The notes under the pieces are model-generated. The model searched no databases, was not told where the DNA came from, and saw only the letters and a list, made by a program, of their open reading frames with translations. Of a DNA stretch of 64,000 nt, positions 16,223 to 24,804 are shown in pieces. A program made the translations under genes and the position numbers. The stretch is from a virus, in the IMG/VR virus record IMGVR_UViG_3300047476_001180, positions 1 through 64,000 of that record; one strand, 5' to 3'. Each line of letters opens with the position of its first letter. Position 1 is the stretch's first letter.

Positions 16223-17008
16223 TTATAGATAATCACCATATATACTATTTTTTGGTTGATCAAATTCAGATTTTGCAAAGGAATCCGCATCACCAGAACC
16301 CGTTCCCATTTCTTCAGGATTTACTCCACCTGATAATCTACCAAACTCTGCGGAGTCTCCCGATGTTTGATCTAGGAACTTCTCGGGAGTTACTCCGGGT
16401 TCATAGCTATAGTCAAAACGTTTACAGGTCAATTTCCAATAAAAATGACGACCCATAAAATCTGTAGGATTTATTTTATCATCTTTATCAATAACTTCCC
16501 AACACATCGCAGTCTGTCCTAATGGTCTATCACAGGACGAATTGTCTATTATAAATAAATCTCCTGCAAGAGGAAAGGTTACTCCCTTCGACGGTCCCCA
16601 CACTGCTTCAAAGTCTTGTATAGGGATATATATTATGAGTTCAGCATCACTCATTATACCAAACTTAGTTAAAAACGTAGTATAACTTTTAAAATCAACG
16701 ATGGCTTTTAGTTTTCGTGCATAATGGTAGCCACTAGTTGGATCTTCACCATATAAGAAATTATGTGTATTAAAATTATATTTTACTGGTTGATATGAAA
16801 TAGTCTGACCGAATTGATTGACATAACTTCTAACTTGTTGGTGATGATTTGTAATCATCGTCGATTCTTGGTTGGCACATGTCGGAACATATGGATTATC
16901 TTGAACATTGTTCGGAGATATATTACCCACTGCATTCTCTTTATCATTTACAGGATTAAAAGAGAAATTTCTCTGAGGATTAAAAGGTGTTGAAATATTA
17001 TATGCCAC
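16223..17008 (-). CDS. 14: Neck protein (T4 gp14-like), GTG start
   Basis: 261 residues. Resembles gp14 in NFLYGEDPTSGYHYARKLKA, the segment FLTKFGIMSDAELIIYIP, and LAGDLFIIDNSS. gp14 with gp13 closes the filled head and joins the tail. I choose the GTG at 17008 (M-AYNISTPFN): a TATAAGTA box lies exactly five bases upstream, the commonest spacing here, and the longer frame from an ATG at 17092 would run back through the divergent gene's start. The C-terminus is Gly/Ser/Asp-rich. Confidence 0.75.
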   Translation of the reverse strand: MAYNISTPFNPQRNFSFNPVNDKENAVGNISPNNVQDNPYVPTCANQESTMITNHHQQVRSYVNQFGQTISYQPVKYNFNTHNFLYGEDPTSGYHYARKLKAIVDFKSYTTFLTKFGIMSDAELIIYIPIQDFEAVWGPSKGVTFPLAGDLFIIDNSSCDRPLGQTAMCWEVIDKDDKINPTDFMGRHFYWKLTCKRFDYSYEPGVTPEKFLDQTSGDSAEFGRLSGGVNPEEMGTGSGDADSFAKSEFDQPKNSIYGDYL

Positions 17009-17013
17009 CTCTT

Positions 17014-17021
17014 TACTTATA
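17014..17021 (-). promoter_or_regulatory. Late promoter box TATAAGTA
   Basis: Five bases before the GTG at 17008. Shares its TATA core with the divergent box at 17018. Confidence 0.65.
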
Positions 17022-17025
17022 AATA
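17018..17025 (+). promoter_or_regulatory. Late promoter box TATAAATA
   Basis: Six bases before the ATG at 17032. Overlaps the minus-strand box by four bases, so both polymerases would use the same DNA. Confidence 0.7.
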
Positions 17026-17031
17026 GTAACA

Positions 17032-18288
17032 ATGAACGATTACAACTTCCATAATGAAATACAGAAAGCATTAAAAATGTTTGAATCTGCATTTGATGAT
17101 GTATCTATTCGCAGATATGAGGATGGGACGGGATTTACAAAAGATTGGATCAAATTAAATTTCTATTATGGTCCCAAGTCGAGATTATTAGCAGATCTTA
17201 AAGGCCAAACAGACACTATTAAATTTCCAGTTGCAGCAGTTATTCCAACAGCTATGGGACGTGATCCAGAACGAGTTAAAAATAAATTGGAGGAGGATTT
17301 GTATAGAAAACCAGATGGGAGCTATGCTCGTTTAAAAAGAATTCCGTGGAATATAAATGTTGAACTTACTATAATGGCAAAGTATCAAACTGATATTGAT
17401 CAGATAGTTCAAAACTTTGCTGTTCATAATGATCCTTACATAGTTTTTTCTTGGCAAGAACCACGAACAGGAAAAGAGGTTAGGACCGAAGTACTGTGGG
17501 ATAATAATGTGTCTATAGATTATCCAATTGACCTAGATCACACTAAACCCTATAGATTTATTGCAAAAGCCAATTTTACTATAAAAACGTGGCTATTCCG
17601 TTCGGATTTATCACCAGTAGCAAATATATGCAAAATAAACGCTGACTATATATTCACTGATAAATTCTACTGTAATTATGAAACATTAATAGAGAACACA
17701 AGTGCAAACCAGACAGATTCCTATACATTATCTGGTAGACCAGTTCTTAGATATGTTGCTCCGTATTTTATTAAAACAGGTGATACTCCTAATATAAAAT
17801 TACAAGGATATAATTTGGATTCAGTAGATAGTCTATATGTCAGTGCATCGAATGGAATGTATGACTTGACTGATTATGATCCATTATCATCTGGTTCAAT
17901 AGCATTTAAAGGATTATTAATTGATCAATTTGAAAAATCACCTAATTCATTGACATTTGTATTACCCGCCCCTTCAGGATTAGGATTTATAGATATTATC
18001 GCTGTTAATGAATGTGGATGGGGGAAACTCACAGAGGATGCTAATAGATGTAGTCGAGTTGAGAATCCATATCCTATAACTAACCCAGAGCACTATAATT
18101 GGTGTGTATTACAGTTTCCTTATATAAACGGTCTTATTAGCACTAATGATCTAAATACGGATGTATTAGATAAATCTGCTCAAATTATAACACTTGAGGA
18201 AGAACCTGTATTAGATAGAGATACTATCTTACAAAAAATACGAGAACTCATGGAATTAGGCTCAATAACAGTTGACGATTTGAATTAG
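17032..18288 (+). CDS. 15: Tail sheath terminator/stabiliser (T4 gp15-like) with IPT-like domain
   Basis: 418 residues. The N-terminal 205 residues follow T4 gp15: SIRRYEDGTGF, IKLNFYYGPKSRLLADL, the block WNINVELTIMAKYQTDIDQIVQNF, and the closing FTIKTWLF. gp15 caps the finished tube and sheath and joins head to tail. Residues about 245-335 form a separate IPT/TIG-like immunoglobulin domain (VAPYFIKTGDTPNIKLQGYN ... FVLPAPSGLGFIDIIAVN), absent from T4 gp15 and possibly exposed at the neck. The C-terminal 60 residues are acidic. Confidence 0.75.
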   Translation: MNDYNFHNEIQKALKMFESAFDDVSIRRYEDGTGFTKDWIKLNFYYGPKSRLLADLKGQTDTIKFPVAAVIPTAMGRDPERVKNKLEEDLYRKPDGSYARLKRIPWNINVELTIMAKYQTDIDQIVQNFAVHNDPYIVFSWQEPRTGKEVRTEVLWDNNVSIDYPIDLDHTKPYRFIAKANFTIKTWLFRSDLSPVANICKINADYIFTDKFYCNYETLIENTSANQTDSYTLSGRPVLRYVAPYFIKTGDTPNIKLQGYNLDSVDSLYVSASNGMYDLTDYDPLSSGSIAFKGLLIDQFEKSPNSLTFVLPAPSGLGFIDIIAVNECGWGKLTEDANRCSRVENPYPITNPEHYNWCVLQFPYINGLISTNDLNTDVLDKSAQIITLEEEPVLDRDTILQKIRELMELGSITVDDLN

Positions 18289-18306
18289 TGTCGTATACTG
18301 TACGAT

Positions 18307-19905
18307 ATGCTCAAATTTAATAAATGTAAGTTAAATGATAAACTTCTTGATCAATGGATTCATGCCGATGTTAATGTTTTATTAATCGGAGAAAAAGGTG
18401 TCGGTAAATCAGCACAAATATTAAATGCATTCGATAGAAATAAATTGAAATATGCATATTTTTCTGGTGCCACACTTGATCCATGGATTCATCTCCTAGG
18501 AATACCAAAAGCTAAAGTTCAACAAGATGGAAAAGAAAAAATGGAATTTATTCTACCTGAAAATCTTGATAATGATGTTCAGGCTATTTTCTGTGACGAG
18601 TGGAATAGAACTAATAAAGTAGTAAGAAATGCATTATTAGAACTTCAGCAGTTTAAGTCTATTAACGGTCGTAAGTTTCCTAATCTCAAAATAGTTTGGG
18701 GGGCTGTTAATCCTCCAAAAGATGATTCTGATGACAGTTCTGCCGATTATGATGTAGATGAATTAGATCCAGCGCAATTAGACCGTTTCCATATAATTGT
18801 AGAATTGCCGAATGAGCCTGATCTAACGTTCTTTAAAAAGAGATTCGGTGAGTATTATGGCAAAATACTAGTAGATTGGTGGAAAGAACAATCTGTAGAA
18901 TCTAAGAAGATTTTGAGTCCTCGTAGGTTAGAGTATATAGGAGATTCTTTTAACAAAGGTCTCGATGTTAAATTTTTACTTCCTGCATCTGCCAATGCGG
19001 GGGTTTTGATAAAAAAACTTTCGTCGGATGAAAGTGAAGAGTTAATTCGAAAATTATTAGAGTCGCCAAACGACGAAGAAATGATAGAATTTGTTAAGAA
19101 CGATGATAAATTCTTAAAGTATAGAGGAAAATTAAAAGAATCTAAATATTGGAAATACTGGGAACATGCCAATCCCGAATTTGTGGTAAACGAAATAAAA
19201 ACAAACGAGAATTTTGCTAATTTTGCCATGTATAAAATCTGTAAAAATTCTAATTTTTATAAAGAGCAATTAGTAGAAATATCTAAGTCTGACCCCTCCA
19301 ACGAACTCCTAAGAATAATAAAAGTGTTAAAAGCGCAAAAGTATACTCCACCTGATGAATGTAATATTTCGCAATTGGTAGGGGATGGCATTAAATTCCC
19401 TGTAATACCTATATTACAGGCATCACAGCCAGACACCTTTTCTACTGATTATCGGTTTGCTCCGTTTGTTCCGATAACATCAACAAAATTTTCACCAGAA
19501 TCTCTAGGATCTGGGAGCAATATCAATACGGCTGTTAGGAATATTTTACTAGATTTATTGCAAACTAACATTTACAGTGTTCCAATCAACAGAAGTAGTA
19601 GTTTTATTCTAGGATGCCTATCATCCATGCAAGCAGGAACTATACAAAAAAATAAAGCATTTATACCATTATTAGGTACTATGTGCATTTTGGTGAAAAA
19701 ACACTTTGATGAGAATACACTCAAAAGGATAGCAGATATCATATTAAACAATAGAAGCAAAATATCGTCTAACCGAATAGAAGATTTTACTGAATATCTC
19801 TTAGGAAAACCCACAAATCTTTTTATGGGAGTTCCTGAAGAATTCCTACAAAAAATAAAAGATATCAAATCTATGATGAAAGCGTTTTCCGAAAGTAAGT
19901 TATGA
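18307..19905 (+). CDS. MoxR-type AAA+ ATPase
   Basis: 532 residues. Walker A GEKGVGKS at residues 28-35, Walker B AIFCDEWNR at 91-99, a sensor-1-like segment IVWGAVNPP near residue 140 and LDRFH following, as in MoxR/dynein-related AAA+ proteins. The C-terminal 300 residues are helical and unassigned. The stop overlaps the start of the VWA gene (TTATGA), a pairing widespread in bacteria where the two act as a chaperone that remodels or activates a target. No late box precedes it. Transcription may read through from the sheath-terminator gene, which ends 19 bases upstream. Confidence 0.85.
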   Translation: MLKFNKCKLNDKLLDQWIHADVNVLLIGEKGVGKSAQILNAFDRNKLKYAYFSGATLDPWIHLLGIPKAKVQQDGKEKMEFILPENLDNDVQAIFCDEWNRTNKVVRNALLELQQFKSINGRKFPNLKIVWGAVNPPKDDSDDSSADYDVDELDPAQLDRFHIIVELPNEPDLTFFKKRFGEYYGKILVDWWKEQSVESKKILSPRRLEYIGDSFNKGLDVKFLLPASANAGVLIKKLSSDESEELIRKLLESPNDEEMIEFVKNDDKFLKYRGKLKESKYWKYWEHANPEFVVNEIKTNENFANFAMYKICKNSNFYKEQLVEISKSDPSNELLRIIKVLKAQKYTPPDECNISQLVGDGIKFPVIPILQASQPDTFSTDYRFAPFVPITSTKFSPESLGSGSNINTAVRNILLDLLQTNIYSVPINRSSSFILGCLSSMQAGTIQKNKAFIPLLGTMCILVKKHFDENTLKRIADIILNNRSKISSNRIEDFTEYLLGKPTNLFMGVPEEFLQKIKDIKSMMKAFSESKL

Positions 19906-21146
19906 ACATAGAAGATAAGCTAGAAATCGCCCAAAAACTCCAAAAACACCACTATCTATTTAGGAGTTTTTGGGATATCGGCAATCCTATAGTTGGAAAA
20001 TTTGAAGATTTAGACACGGCGGCAATTACCTTTAATGAGCAGGGAGATTCTCTGAATTTACTAATAAATGAAGAATTTTGGCAATCTTTAAATGCTGATA
20101 CTAGACTTTTCCTCATATGCCATGAGATGTTGCACGTTGTTCTACGGCATGGGTTTAGGTTTAAACATTATTTCAAAACCGAAGATTTTTCAACTATGAA
20201 TATTGCAGCGGATGTCGTTATAAACGAAATGCTTATTTCGGGATTTGGGTTTAATAGGTATGCACTAGATACTAAATTAGCTAATGAGGGATGCTGGATG
20301 AATACAGTTTTTAAAAACGATAATAACATTCGTAGAGATGAAAGTACGGAATATTATTTCAATAAACTTAAGACCAATACTCCTTTACAGAATTTATATT
20401 CTATAGACAAGCATTTAATACTAACTGATGAGCAACAAACAAATATTCAAAAACAGTTAGAAGATTCAGGTGTGTTAGACAATATTGATAATTCCTTTAT
20501 AGATAATATTCCAAAATCTTGCAAATCTGATGTTATAGCGGGTTACGGCTTAGGAAAGAATATTTCTATCAAGGCTCCTTTTAGAAGAAAGGCCAAGTGG
20601 GAAACCATTATTAAAAAATGGGAATCTTTTTATAAGAAGGAAGATATTCATCATTTTGAACGATGGGATCGAATAAATCCGAGATATTCCCATATATTAT
20701 CCGATAATACACACCTTCCCTCTGAACATAGGGTATTAGATGAACATCTGGTTAAAGATAAAATCGATGTGTACTTTTTTCTGGATACATCAGGTTCTTG
20801 TATAAATCTAGCTGATAGATTTTTTAAAGCCGCTAGAAGTCTAAATCCTAAAAAATTCAACATAAGATTGTTTTGTTTTGATACTGTTGTGAAAGAAACG
20901 AATATTATTTCTAATAATATATACGGTGGTGGAGGTACAAATTTCGGTATAATAGAAAATAAAATTCAAAGTATAATGAAAACCGAGAACAAGAAATATC
21001 CCCATGCGGTATGGATTATTTCGGACGGATATGGTACTACTGTAGTTCCTGAAAAACCGGAAAAATGGTACTGGTTCTTATCCAGTGACTACCGAAACTA
21101 CATTCCTAAAAAATCTAAGGTTTATAAATTATCAGATTTTGAATAA
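19902..21146 (+). CDS. Metallopeptidase-like plus VWA-domain protein, partner of MoxR ATPase
   Basis: 414 residues. The N-terminal part has ICHEMLHVVLRHG with a full HExxH zinc motif (His74, Glu75, His78), as in DUF2201-type N-terminal domains. The C-terminal part is a von Willebrand A domain with a MIDAS motif DTSGS near residue 295 and an IISDGYG strand near residue 375. Overlap with the ATPase gene (4 bases) indicates a functional complex. In phages such pairs have been proposed to act in assembly or host modulation, but the target here is unknown. Confidence 0.82.
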   Translation: MNIEDKLEIAQKLQKHHYLFRSFWDIGNPIVGKFEDLDTAAITFNEQGDSLNLLINEEFWQSLNADTRLFLICHEMLHVVLRHGFRFKHYFKTEDFSTMNIAADVVINEMLISGFGFNRYALDTKLANEGCWMNTVFKNDNNIRRDESTEYYFNKLKTNTPLQNLYSIDKHLILTDEQQTNIQKQLEDSGVLDNIDNSFIDNIPKSCKSDVIAGYGLGKNISIKAPFRRKAKWETIIKKWESFYKKEDIHHFERWDRINPRYSHILSDNTHLPSEHRVLDEHLVKDKIDVYFFLDTSGSCINLADRFFKAARSLNPKKFNIRLFCFDTVVKETNIISNNIYGGGGTNFGIIENKIQSIMKTENKKYPHAVWIISDGYGTTVVPEKPEKWYWFLSSDYRNYIPKKSKVYKLSDFE

Positions 21147-21350
21147 TTAGAACATTAAGCGATCATTCAAATCCTTGATATCCTTTTCGTCGTTAATAGG
21201 TTTTTCTATTATATGAGAAACCTCTTTTTTAACTTCTTCAACGTGTTTTATTTCTTTTTTTCGTTTAGATGTTTGAATCAGATTCTGTATAAATCCCCCA
21301 AATGTTTGGACGATTTTAAAAAGATCGAATATCATAGTAAGGTATTTCAT
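21147..21350 (-). CDS. Small protein with amphipathic N-terminal helix
   Basis: 67 residues. A TATAAATA box lies exactly five bases before the ATG at 21350, which is the main reason to accept it as a gene. Residues 1-27 (MKYLTMIFDLFKIVQTFGGF onwards) form a hydrophobic or amphipathic helix. The rest is highly charged, with KRKKE and EEVKKEV. It could associate peripherally with membrane. No family recognised. Confidence 0.6.
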   Translation of the reverse strand: MKYLTMIFDLFKIVQTFGGFIQNLIQTSKRKKEIKHVEEVKKEVSHIIEKPINDEKDIKDLNDRLMF

Positions 21351-21355
21351 AATAG

Positions 21356-21363
21356 TATTTATA
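21356..21363 (-). promoter_or_regulatory. Late promoter box TATAAATA
   Basis: Five bases before the ATG at 21350. Confidence 0.7.
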
Positions 21364-21371
21364 ATCCAGAT

Positions 21372-21379
21372 TATAAATA
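21372..21379 (+). promoter_or_regulatory. Late promoter box TATAAATA
   Basis: Five bases before the GTG at 21385. It also supports GTG over an overlapping out-of-frame ATG at 21383. Confidence 0.7.
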
Positions 21380-21384
21380 ACTAT

Positions 21385-23802
21385 GTGTCCTCTAATTGCC
21401 AAAAACTAACAGTTCGAACTGTAAACCATACCCACACAACATCTGACATTACCGATTTTGTAAGTGGTGTAAGTTCTATTGCACTTGATGTGTTAGACGA
21501 TTATAATACAGGTGTCGCAATAAGTGGAGAACCTTTGTTCGTATCATGGTCCAATTCATATAGTGCCAACTTGGTTAGTTCTTATAATACAGTCAACAGC
21601 AATAGTGCAAATTGGAACTATCAGGGAACAGATATTAAAACATTGACCTCTGATTGGGAACAAGTAGAAACCGTTGTTAAAGCAAATTCGGGAATATGGT
21701 CTACCGGAGGATCTGAAACAGATCCTATTTTTACTACATGGTTAGGAAACAGTGGTTCAAATTTAAATTCTTTATTTAATGTAGTCAAAAGTAATTCTTC
21801 TGTTCAGTGGAACTACCAAGGTACAGACCTAAAAACACTTTCCAGTAACTGGCAGTCAACCTATAATATAGTTCAGACTAATAGTTCCAATTGGGAGAAC
21901 GATCTGGATAATGCTGAAGTTAATACCTTTGTTAATTCAAACTCTTCTGACATAGTATTGATTAATACTACTGTTAAAAATAATTCTGCATTATGGATTT
22001 TAAGTGGTTCTTCAATTTCTGAAACTGATCCCATTTTTACTACATGGGCACAGAGCTATAGCTCTGTGATTATTAACACTAGTAATCTGACAATATCTAA
22101 CAGTTCTAATTGGAATGCGGTATACACCACAGTTCAGACTAATAGTTCCAATTGGGAGAACGATCTGGATAATGCTGAAGTTAATACTTTTGTTAATTCA
22201 AACTCTTCAGATATTACCTTAATAAACAACACAGTCAAGAATAACTCTGCACTATGGATTTTAAGTGGAAATACTATATCCTCAACGGAAACAGATCCTG
22301 TTTTCACTACATGGGCACAAACATATTCTAGTAACTATGAAGTGTCGTATAATAATTTAATATCAAACAGTGCAGCATATCTTTTCGTTCCAGATTTGAG
22401 TCTTTCTAGTAACTGGCAGTCAACCTATACCACAGTCCAAACTAATAGTTCTAATTGGGAAAATGATTCGGATAATACTGAAGTCAACACATTCGTCAAC
22501 TCTAATTCTTCAGATATTGTATTGATAAACAATACGGTAAAGAATAATTCCGCACTATGGATTTTAAGCGGTTCTTCGACTTCTGAAATAGATCCTGTTT
22601 TTACTGCATGGTTAAATTCTAGTGCATCAAATATACAAACACTATACAGTACTGTTAATTCCAACTCATCAATAACTTGGAACTATCAAGGTACAGACTT
22701 AAAAACACTTTCTAGCGACTGGCAATCGTCTTTCATCACAGTTCAAACTAATAGTTCCAATTGGGGAAATGGCGGGACTGATAATACTGAAGTTAATACT
22801 TTTGTCAATTCGAACTCTTCTGACATAGTATTGATTAATACTACTGTTAAAAATAATTCTGCACTATGGATTTTAAGTGGTGGAGTGGGTACCGAGTCAG
22901 ATCCTATTTTTACCACATGGCTAGAATCTAGTGCATTGAATATACAAACTTTATATAGTGCTGTTACTCTGAATTCTGCAACAAATTGGAACTATCAGGG
23001 CACCGATTTAAAAACATTATCTAGTGAATGGGATAGTACCAAAACCACTGTTATGAATAATAGCACATTTTGGGGAATTGGTGATAATACTGAAGTTGAC
23101 ACTTTCGTAAACACAAATTCTGCCGGATTGATATCCACAGATAATGTTGTGAAGAGTAATTCTTCTTTATGGATTCTATCAGGAATATCAATAGAATCTG
23201 ATCCTATTTTTACTACATGGGCACAAAGTTACAGTGGTGTATACACCACTGTAAATGCAAATAGTAGTTTATGGTCTGTGAGAGGTACTGATGAGGTGTG
23301 GATAGATGCGGGCGCAATGGCACCCCAAATAGGTTCCCCCGCACAAGCATCTACGATATGTCTATCGTCTAATTATATAACCTTTGATTGTTATGATTTT
23401 GATGCAGGTTCTGTTGAATATGTTCATTTTAAAATATCTCCTCCTCTTAATTGGAATCTAGGGAATTTTAAAACTCGATTCTATTGGACAAGTACTACAG
23501 GAACTGTAACTACTTCCGCAGTATTTGCTATTCAGAGTATGGTAAAAAACGATCTCGAATCGATTGATCAATCTTGGGGAACAGCGGTTAGTGTGGTTGA
23601 TCAACTAAACACTCTCAGTGCATTACATATTTCAGACATATCGAATACTATAACTTTCAGTGGAACACCTACCCAAAATAGTCTTGTCTATTTTAGAATA
23701 TATCGTGATGTTAATAATGTTAATGATAATCTTGCAACTGATGCAAGATTATTGGGAATAAAATTACAGTTCGGAACATTAAGTACTGTTACTGTATGGT
23801 AA
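21385..23802 (+). CDS. Repetitive tail fibre protein, GTG start
   Basis: 805 residues. After a short N-terminal region (TVRTVNHTHTTSDITDF, a common fibre start) come at least six degenerate repeats of about 90-110 residues containing ETDPIFTTW, NWNYQGTDLKTLSS, QTNSSNWEN and NSALWILSG. The TDPxFxxW unit is widespread in phage fibres and adhesins. The last 170 residues, from DEVWIDAGAMAPQIGSP on, are non-repetitive and probably form the receptor-binding or trimerising tip. Start is GTG because the late box lies five bases upstream, and the ATG at 21383 is out of frame with a stop after eight codons. Confidence 0.85.
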   Translation: MSSNCQKLTVRTVNHTHTTSDITDFVSGVSSIALDVLDDYNTGVAISGEPLFVSWSNSYSANLVSSYNTVNSNSANWNYQGTDIKTLTSDWEQVETVVKANSGIWSTGGSETDPIFTTWLGNSGSNLNSLFNVVKSNSSVQWNYQGTDLKTLSSNWQSTYNIVQTNSSNWENDLDNAEVNTFVNSNSSDIVLINTTVKNNSALWILSGSSISETDPIFTTWAQSYSSVIINTSNLTISNSSNWNAVYTTVQTNSSNWENDLDNAEVNTFVNSNSSDITLINNTVKNNSALWILSGNTISSTETDPVFTTWAQTYSSNYEVSYNNLISNSAAYLFVPDLSLSSNWQSTYTTVQTNSSNWENDSDNTEVNTFVNSNSSDIVLINNTVKNNSALWILSGSSTSEIDPVFTAWLNSSASNIQTLYSTVNSNSSITWNYQGTDLKTLSSDWQSSFITVQTNSSNWGNGGTDNTEVNTFVNSNSSDIVLINTTVKNNSALWILSGGVGTESDPIFTTWLESSALNIQTLYSAVTLNSATNWNYQGTDLKTLSSEWDSTKTTVMNNSTFWGIGDNTEVDTFVNTNSAGLISTDNVVKSNSSLWILSGISIESDPIFTTWAQSYSGVYTTVNANSSLWSVRGTDEVWIDAGAMAPQIGSPAQASTICLSSNYITFDCYDFDAGSVEYVHFKISPPLNWNLGNFKTRFYWTSTTGTVTTSAVFAIQSMVKNDLESIDQSWGTAVSVVDQLNTLSALHISDISNTITFSGTPTQNSLVYFRIYRDVNNVNDNLATDARLLGIKLQFGTLSTVTVW
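21849..22900 (+). repeat. Long tandem coding repeats in fibre gene
   Basis: Four copies of a segment of about 150 bases (encoding QTNSSNWEN through NSALWILSG) at roughly 21860, 22130, 22425 and 22740, with long near-identical stretches. Homologous recombination could shorten or lengthen the fibre. Confidence 0.75.
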
Positions 23803-23818
23803 TATGCTTCACTTAATA

Positions 23819-23826
23819 TATAAATA
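23819..23826 (+). promoter_or_regulatory. Late promoter box TATAAATA
   Basis: Five bases before the PAS protein ATG at 23832. Confidence 0.7.
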
Positions 23827-23831
23827 TTCTT

Positions 23832-24473
23832 ATGGATTTTACAAACACTAAGGATATTTTAGAATTTATCGTCGCCGCAATAACTGTGGCTGGTTTTAGT
23901 ATACCTATATATACCTATATGATAAAACCGTGCTGGCTAAGATTCGTATACAACCCTATCATGGGCCACATTTCTAAGATAGATAAAATGGCGGAGACGG
24001 TTAATATTATTAATACCGAAATATTACCAGTTATTCAATCTTTAAATAAAGAGTTCTCAAAAAACAGTGGTAAGTCTATTATGGATAGAATACTACGAAT
24101 AGACGATAATACTCGTTTGGCGGAATTGCGATCCAAGCTTATTGCATCAAATTTAGTAACCACAGGAATGGTTGAGTTTGATAAAACCGGGCAATTGGTA
24201 TGGGCTAATAAAGCCTTTTTAAACATGACTGGCCTTGATTCTGAAAGTGTTAAGTCAAATTCATGGGTTATTAGCATAGAGGAGGATTTTCGGGATAAAG
24301 TGTGGGCATTGTGGCAAAATAGTATAAAGTATAATATACCCTTTGAATCCGAGTTCATAATAAAACACCAACAAACAGGCATAACTGAAGATGTTAAATG
24401 TACTATATATCCCCACAAATCAGTGGATGGAACTATTCTAGGTTATCATGGGACTATTACCCAAACACATTAA
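23832..24473 (+). CDS. Membrane-anchored PAS-domain protein
   Basis: 213 residues. One membrane segment (residues about 10-32, FIVAAITVAGFSIPIYTYMI), a helical linker, then a PAS domain from about residue 103: TGMVEFDKTGQLVWANKAF with the usual NKAFLNMTGL turn, and an end strand GTILGYHGTITQ. No kinase, cyclase or other output domain follows. PAS domains sense small molecules, redox or light, or mediate dimerisation. A late promoter and membrane location would fit a sensor linked to lysis timing or envelope state, but that is inference. 3' overlap of 4 bases with the convergent basic-protein gene. Confidence 0.8.
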   Translation: MDFTNTKDILEFIVAAITVAGFSIPIYTYMIKPCWLRFVYNPIMGHISKIDKMAETVNIINTEILPVIQSLNKEFSKNSGKSIMDRILRIDDNTRLAELRSKLIASNLVTTGMVEFDKTGQLVWANKAFLNMTGLDSESVKSNSWVISIEEDFRDKVWALWQNSIKYNIPFESEFIIKHQQTGITEDVKCTIYPHKSVDGTILGYHGTITQTH

Positions 24474-24769
24474 CCTTTACGTCTTCTTAAACGACGTTTG
24501 CGATTAGCAGCAGCCCGTCTTGCTAGACGACAATCTTCATATTTCGAAGTGCCATATCTAGGATCATTCTTACATTTATCCAACGTAAGAGGTTCTCCAC
24601 GACGAAGATAATAAATTCTTTTATATCCAGCGGTGTAGGGATTTGGCGCACATCTACTAAACACATAACGAGGATTATCAGATAATTGTGGAAGTGTAGG
24701 CCCAGTACAACGAGGTTTTTTACCCTCATGTAATAGGTTGTAAACAAATTCGTCAAATTTCTCGGTCAT
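24470..24769 (-). CDS. Basic internal-head-type protein with targeting-like N-terminus
   Basis: 99 residues. The N-terminus MTEKFDEFVYNLLHE ends in a hydrophobic-x-Glu site and is followed by GKKPRC. The C-terminus is extremely basic (RLARRAAANRKRRLRRRKG). Small basic proteins with a cleavable N-terminal peptide are exactly what T4 packages in its head (internal proteins), so a DNA-bound internal head protein is the best reading. A CxxxPNPYT...YGTSKYEDCR segment may form a small cysteine-containing fold. Late box AATAAGTA six bases upstream. Confidence 0.7.
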   Translation of the reverse strand: MTEKFDEFVYNLLHEGKKPRCTGPTLPQLSDNPRYVFSRCAPNPYTAGYKRIYYLRRGEPLTLDKCKNDPRYGTSKYEDCRLARRAAANRKRRLRRRKG

Positions 24770-24775
24770 ATGTTA

Positions 24776-24783
24776 TACTTATT
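24776..24783 (-). promoter_or_regulatory. Late promoter box AATAAGTA
   Basis: Six bases before the ATG at 24769. Confidence 0.5.
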
Positions 24784-24804
24784 AAATTATTCAACTGTAT
24801 ATAG

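Noticed and set aside
21849-22900. CRISPR-like or mobile-element repeats
   Set aside because: They encode degenerate fibre repeats in one open frame.
21385-23802. Diversity-generating retroelement acting on the fibre
   Set aside because: No reverse transcriptase gene and no template repeat found near it.
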